This document shows, piece after piece, positions 60,410 to 64,000 of a stretch of DNA of 64,000 nucleotides. The DNA is taken from assembly GCA_963842235.1 (NCBI GenBank), contig CAWJFT010000001.1, forward strand, positions 124,001-188,000, given 5' to 3'. Source of the stretch: JACDAN01 sp963842235 (GTDB lineage Bacteria; Actinomycetota; Thermoleophilia; Gaiellales; Gaiellaceae). Numbering within the stretch: the stretch's first letter is position 1; each line of letters opens with the position of its first letter. Made by a program: the position numbers and the translations under genes. The notes under the pieces are model-generated. The model did not search any database. It had not been told where the DNA came from and was given only the letters and a program-made list of their open reading frames with translations.

Positions 60410-61514
60410 TCAGTCGTCGTCTTCGTCCTCGTGGTCGTCGTCGTCCGCTCGTTGCGGGTCGTAGAAGAGGCCGTGCGGGCGGAGTTGCCCGTTCGGGTAG
60501 TCGTAGGTCGTCACGAACGACTTCGTCCGGTTGTCGATGATCGCGACGCGACCGCCCTGGCGCGGTGGGCCGGCTGAGCCCTCGAGCGCCATGAACGTGA
60601 AGCGGTCGTTGCGCGAGAGCCACTGGTGGCCCGTCGTGAAGCCTGGAAGATCCACGTAGGTGGTGGCCAGCGTGCGCGTGTCGATGAACGCCATGCGGGC
60701 CGGTGTGCCGCGAAGCCCCACGATCAGCCACCGCTTGTCGTTCGTGAGCGACAGCGTGTCGGGCATGATCTTCGCCTCGGCCTCGCCGCGGAGGACCGGC
60801 AGCGGGCCGCTCACGTCGTAGACGCGGATGACGTTGTCGTTCCGGATCGAAACGTAGGCGGTCTTGCGATCGACGAGCACCTCGCTGGGACGGTTCCCCA
60901 CCGGGTGTTCCCAGATGAGCTCTCCCGTGCGGGCGTTGAGCTTCGAGAACGTGCCGGGCCCCGCCTGAAGCGGTCCTTCGTTCGTGGCATAGAGCCAGCG
61001 CTCGTGTGGCGTGATCCAGACGGCGTGGGTCTTCGCCCCTGCGTCCCGGCTCGCGTCATAGTCGACGACGTTCACGTCGAGGCGCGTGTCGACGACGCCG
61101 ACCTTGTTCGTCGTGTACTGGCCGACATAGATCCGTCGCCCGTTTCGGCTCGCCATCATGTGGTGCGGGCCTGAGCCCATGGCCCATCGGGATCGTCCGG
61201 ATGACCTTCACGGTCTCGGGATCGATCACGGACAACTGGTCGGCGCCCTGATCCGAGGTGTAGACCTTGTGCGTCCCGCGAGGCTCGAGCACGCCGATCG
61301 GGACGTCGCCGACACTGGTCAGTCCGAGCGGTGCGCCCGTCGCCGAGTCGATCGCGGCGAGCGTGCTTCCCCCGGGCGTCCGCTCGGTCACCCAGATCGT
61401 TCCGCCCGGAATCCGATCCGGCTTCCCGTGCGCGCTCGCCATCGCAACGGCCAGCGCGAAGGCGCCGGCGAGAACGGCGGTGCAGAGCACGAGCGCCCTG
61501 GTGGATTTGTTCAT
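60410..61514 (-). CDS. Secreted beta-propeller (YncE/YVTN-like) protein, frameshifted
   Basis: An exported protein of about 368 residues. A signal peptide (MNKSTRALVLCTAVLAGAFA, to about 28) is followed by about seven YVTN-type blades: ERTPGGSTLAAIDSATG, HKVYTSDQGADQLSVIDP, GRRIYVGQYTTNKVGVVDTR, KTAYVSIRNDNVIRVYDVSG. The tail is DDDDHEDEDDD, very acidic and perhaps metal-binding. One extra base near 61185 splits the frame; both halves are canonical. It begins with an ATG overlapping the HTH gene stop (ATGA). No partner enzyme is evident. Confidence 0.82.
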
Positions 61515-61720
61515 TTCGCCCCCTTGGTCAGCGGTTTGTCGAGGAGCGCCGAGAGCTCGTCCCGCGAACGGGCACCGAGCTTGCGAAAGGCCTGCGAGAG
61601 ATGGGCGGCGACGACGGTCGCGGGCAGACCGAGGTCCGAAGCGATCTCGTCGTCGCTCCGGCCGCCCGCGGCCAGTCGCGCCACCCGTTCCTCGGCGCTC
61701 GTCAGTTGGCGAATCGCCAT
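61511..61720 (-). CDS. Small LuxR-type HTH protein
   Basis: A 69-residue protein that is only a LuxR C-terminal helix-turn-helix: QLTSAEERVARLAAGGRSDD, then EIASDLGLPATVVAAHLSQA and FRKLGARSRDEL. No sensor domain is fused. The ATG at 61720 is chosen; a GTG a few codons upstream is possible. The stop overlaps the propeller ATG (ATGA), so translation of the two is coupled. The gene diverges from the BTAD regulator and may control one or both of them. Confidence 0.8.
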   Translation of the reverse strand: MAIRQLTSAEERVARLAAGGRSDDEIASDLGLPATVVAAHLSQAFRKLGARSRDELSALLDKPLTKGAK

Positions 61721-61791
61721 CGCTCGAGGATCCACGGGACGGCTAACGCGGCGCTGACGCGGGGCTAACGCAGTGCCACAATCGGCACGAG

Positions 61792-64000
61792 ATGGAGTTT
61801 CGGATCCTCGGCCCGTTGGAGGTGCGCGCGGACGGCAGAACACTCACTCCGGCGCGCCCCAAGCAGCGCACGCTGCTCGCATTGCTGCTCTTGCGGGCGA
61901 ATGAGGTTGTCACGCGGGACGAGCTCCTCGATGCGCTCTGGGGCGAACGACCGCCGAAGACGGCAGGGACCGCCCTGCACGGTCACGTCGCGGCGCTTCG
62001 GCGGCTGGTCGGGGCGGCGGCGATCGAGACGCGTCCGCCCGGCTACCTGCTGCGGGCCGAGCCCGAGCAGGTCGACGTCGGCAGGTTCGAGGCGCTCGTG
62101 CGGCAGGCGAGAACGGAGAAGGACGCCGCGCGGAAGAACGAGCTGCTACGTGCGGCGCTCGCGCTCTTCTACGGCGACCCGCTCGTCGACTTCCGCTACC
62201 AGCCGTTCGCCCAGGAGGCGGCCGGCCGGATCGAAGCGATGCGGCTTTCTGCGCTCGAGGACTGGATCGAGACCGAGCTCGACCTCGGCCGCCATGAGGA
62301 GGTGATCACGGAGCTCGAGCACTGGGTGTCCACGAACTCCCTCCGGGAGCGGCTCCGCGGACAGCTGATGATCGCGCTCTACCGCTCAGGGAGGCAGGCC
62401 GACGCGCTGAGCGCCTACCGGGAGGCTCGGCACGAGCTGGCCGAGCAACTCGGGCTCGAGCCCGGCCCCCAACTGCAGGAGCTCGAACGCAAGATCCTGA
62501 GCCACGACCCGTCGCTCGCAGCCCCCGCGCATGTGCCGATAGAGGACGAAGCCCTGCGCGGTCGAGAGCGAAAGCGCGTCACGCTGCTCTCCTGCGAGCT
62601 CAGCAGCGTTGGCGGCGACCCCGAGGAGGTCGAGGCCGGGCTCGAGCCGGCTCTGGCGGCCGTCAAACGCGAGGTCGAACGGGTCGGAGGCAGGGTCGAG
62701 AGCGCCTTCGGCGGCTCGGTCGTCGCCGTGTTCGGCGCGCCGGCCACGCACGAGGACGATCCCGAGCGAGCCGTGGAAGCCGGCCACGCCATCCTGAGCG
62801 CAGTCGCGCCCGAGTTCGAGCCGCGGATTCGCGTCGAGACGACCGAGGCGATCGTCGCAGGCGATTCGGTCGTAAGCGCGCCGTTCCGTCTCTCCGCTCC
62901 CGCTGCGAACACCATCGTTCTCGACGAGGCGACACTGCGAGCGACGATCGGCCCGGTCGATCGACCTACAACGGCGCTCGTCGGTCGCCGACGAGAGCTC
63001 GAGCAGCTGACCGCAGCGCTCACCAGGGCGCGGGCGGAACGCTCGAGCCAGCTCGTGACCGTCGTCGGCGTGCCGGGAATCGGGAAGACCCGGCTCGTCC
63101 GCGAGCTGTATGCGCTGGTCGAGGCCGCGCCCGACGACGTCCTCTGGCTCGAGGGGCGCTCGCTTCCCTACGGCGACGGCGTCACCTTTTGGGCGCTGGG
63201 GGAGATCGTCAAGGGCCAGGCGGGCATCTTCGAGAGCGACTCTGCTGCTGCAGCCGAGGAGAAGCTGCGGCTCGCGGTCGAGGAGGCCTCTATCGAAGAG
63301 AAGGACGCGGCGTGGGTCTTCGATCACCTCCGGGCACTTGTCGGCCTCGGCGAGGGCTCGGCCCGGGCCGAGGGACGCGGTGAGGCCTTTGCCGCCTGGC
63401 GCCTCTTCTTCGAGGCGCTGGCCGACGAGACCCCGCTCGTCCTCGTTCTCGAGGATCTCCACTGGGCCGACGAAGGGCTGCTCGACTTCGTCGACGACCT
63501 CGTCGGCGGTGCGGTCGACGTCCCGCTACTCGTCGTCGCGATCAGTCGGCCAGAGCTTTTGGAGACTCAGGCCCGGGATGGGGCGGGGGCAAGCGCAACG
63601 CGACCACGCTGTCGCTGGCGCCGCTCTCGGACGACGAGACAGGGCAGCTGCTCGCCGAGCTCCTTGAGAACGACGTCGACCCGGAGCTCGTCAAGCGCGT
63701 TCAGGGCAATCCCCTCTACGCGGAGGAGTACGCGCGCCTCGTCCTCGAGCGGGGAGCGCCAGAGTCCTCCGTTCCGGAGTCCCTGCACGCGCTGATCGCG
63801 GCGCGCCTCGACGCGCTTCCTGCCAAGGAGAAAGCGCTCGTCCAGAACGCAGCGGTGGTCGGCGAGGTCTCGTGGGCCGGTGCGATTGCGGCGGTGGGGG
63901 AGTGGGAGCGGCCGCTCGTGGAGCAGCTCGCGGGCTCGCTTGCCCGCAAGGACTTCCTCCAGCGCCGACGTCGCTCCTCCGTCGAGGGCGAGGCCGAGTT
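61792..64000 (+). CDS. BTAD/SARP-type regulator with degenerate cyclase and AAA ATPase domains (partial, frameshifted)
   Basis: At least 735 residues, running off the right edge. Domains in order: OmpR/SARP-like winged helix (FRILGPLEVRADGRTLTPAR, 1-90), BTAD helical repeats (95-240), and a class III cyclase-like domain (RKRVTLLSCELSSVGGD, VFGAPATHEDDPERAVEAGH) lacking the catalytic Asp residues (GGSVVAVFG in place of GDGxxxxFG). An AAA_16 ATPase follows with Walker A GVPGIGKTRLVREL and Walker B LVLVLEDLHWAD. Near 63565-63580 the frame moves by two bases, and the sequence continues LSLAPLSDDETGQLLAELLE to the edge. It starts at ATG 61792, divergent from the HTH gene. Confidence 0.88.

Overview
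The window is about two-thirds G+C and is read mostly through ATG and GTG starts. It looks like chromosomal DNA of an actinobacterium, probably Thermoleophilia (Gaiellales or Solirubrobacterales type). That placement is an inference. It rests on base composition, an actinobacterial SOS box (TCGAAC-N4-GTTCG) before lexA, a MoaD-MoaE fusion, an acidic tail on ribosomal protein L9, and several small secreted collagen-like proteins. There is no phage, transposase, CRISPR array or rRNA. No stretch over 300 bases is without a feature once the duplicated moaE fragment (39907-40083) is counted.

Layout. 1-7832 (minus): rpsF-ssb-rpsR-rplI-dnaB, a small zinc-ribbon gene, then purA-purD-purE-purB. 7.9-22 kb: a region of exported or envelope proteins (wall amidase, DUF6351-like hydrolase, PQQ sugar dehydrogenase, AOC-like barrel protein, sulfite-oxidase-like enzyme, lipase-like hydrolase, large glucodextranase) around a two-component pair. 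22-30 kb: a fused double ATPase plus a 10-TM FtsX-type permease, a lone DppB-type permease coupled to a CGNR regulator, an oligopeptide-binding lipoprotein and a DUF892 protein. 30.6-36.2 kb: the selenocysteine locus selA-selB-tRNA-Sec, with a LOG-family protein and an M50 protease upstream and a membrane protein downstream. 36.2-43.5 kb: four collagen-like secreted proteins, a VapBC module, a cupin, an M29-type aminopeptidase, an L,D-transpeptidase and the MoaD-MoaE fusion, whose last 171 bases are duplicated 1.1 kb away around one collagen-like gene. 43.6-49.6 kb: methylmalonyl-CoA mutase large subunit, an adenylate cyclase, a glycosyltransferase, a REC protein, secG, tRNA-Leu(GAG), lexA and the RNase P RNA. 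49.7-58.5 kb: GNAT, a BBE-type flavoprotein divergent from an HxlR regulator, a PAP2-GDPD-flippase lipid operon, a MarR/MFS efflux pair and an SDR. 58.6-64 kb: lipoprotein, anti-sigma factor, ECF sigma factor, beta-propeller protein, HTH protein and the start of a BTAD-AAA regulator.

Nine genes carry one or more frameshifts, mostly a net single extra base, while both halves stay recognisable. All of the housekeeping genes read through cleanly. The likeliest cause is uncorrected indels in a long-read assembly, so these genes are reported as probably intact in nature. Their protein sequences need repair before use.
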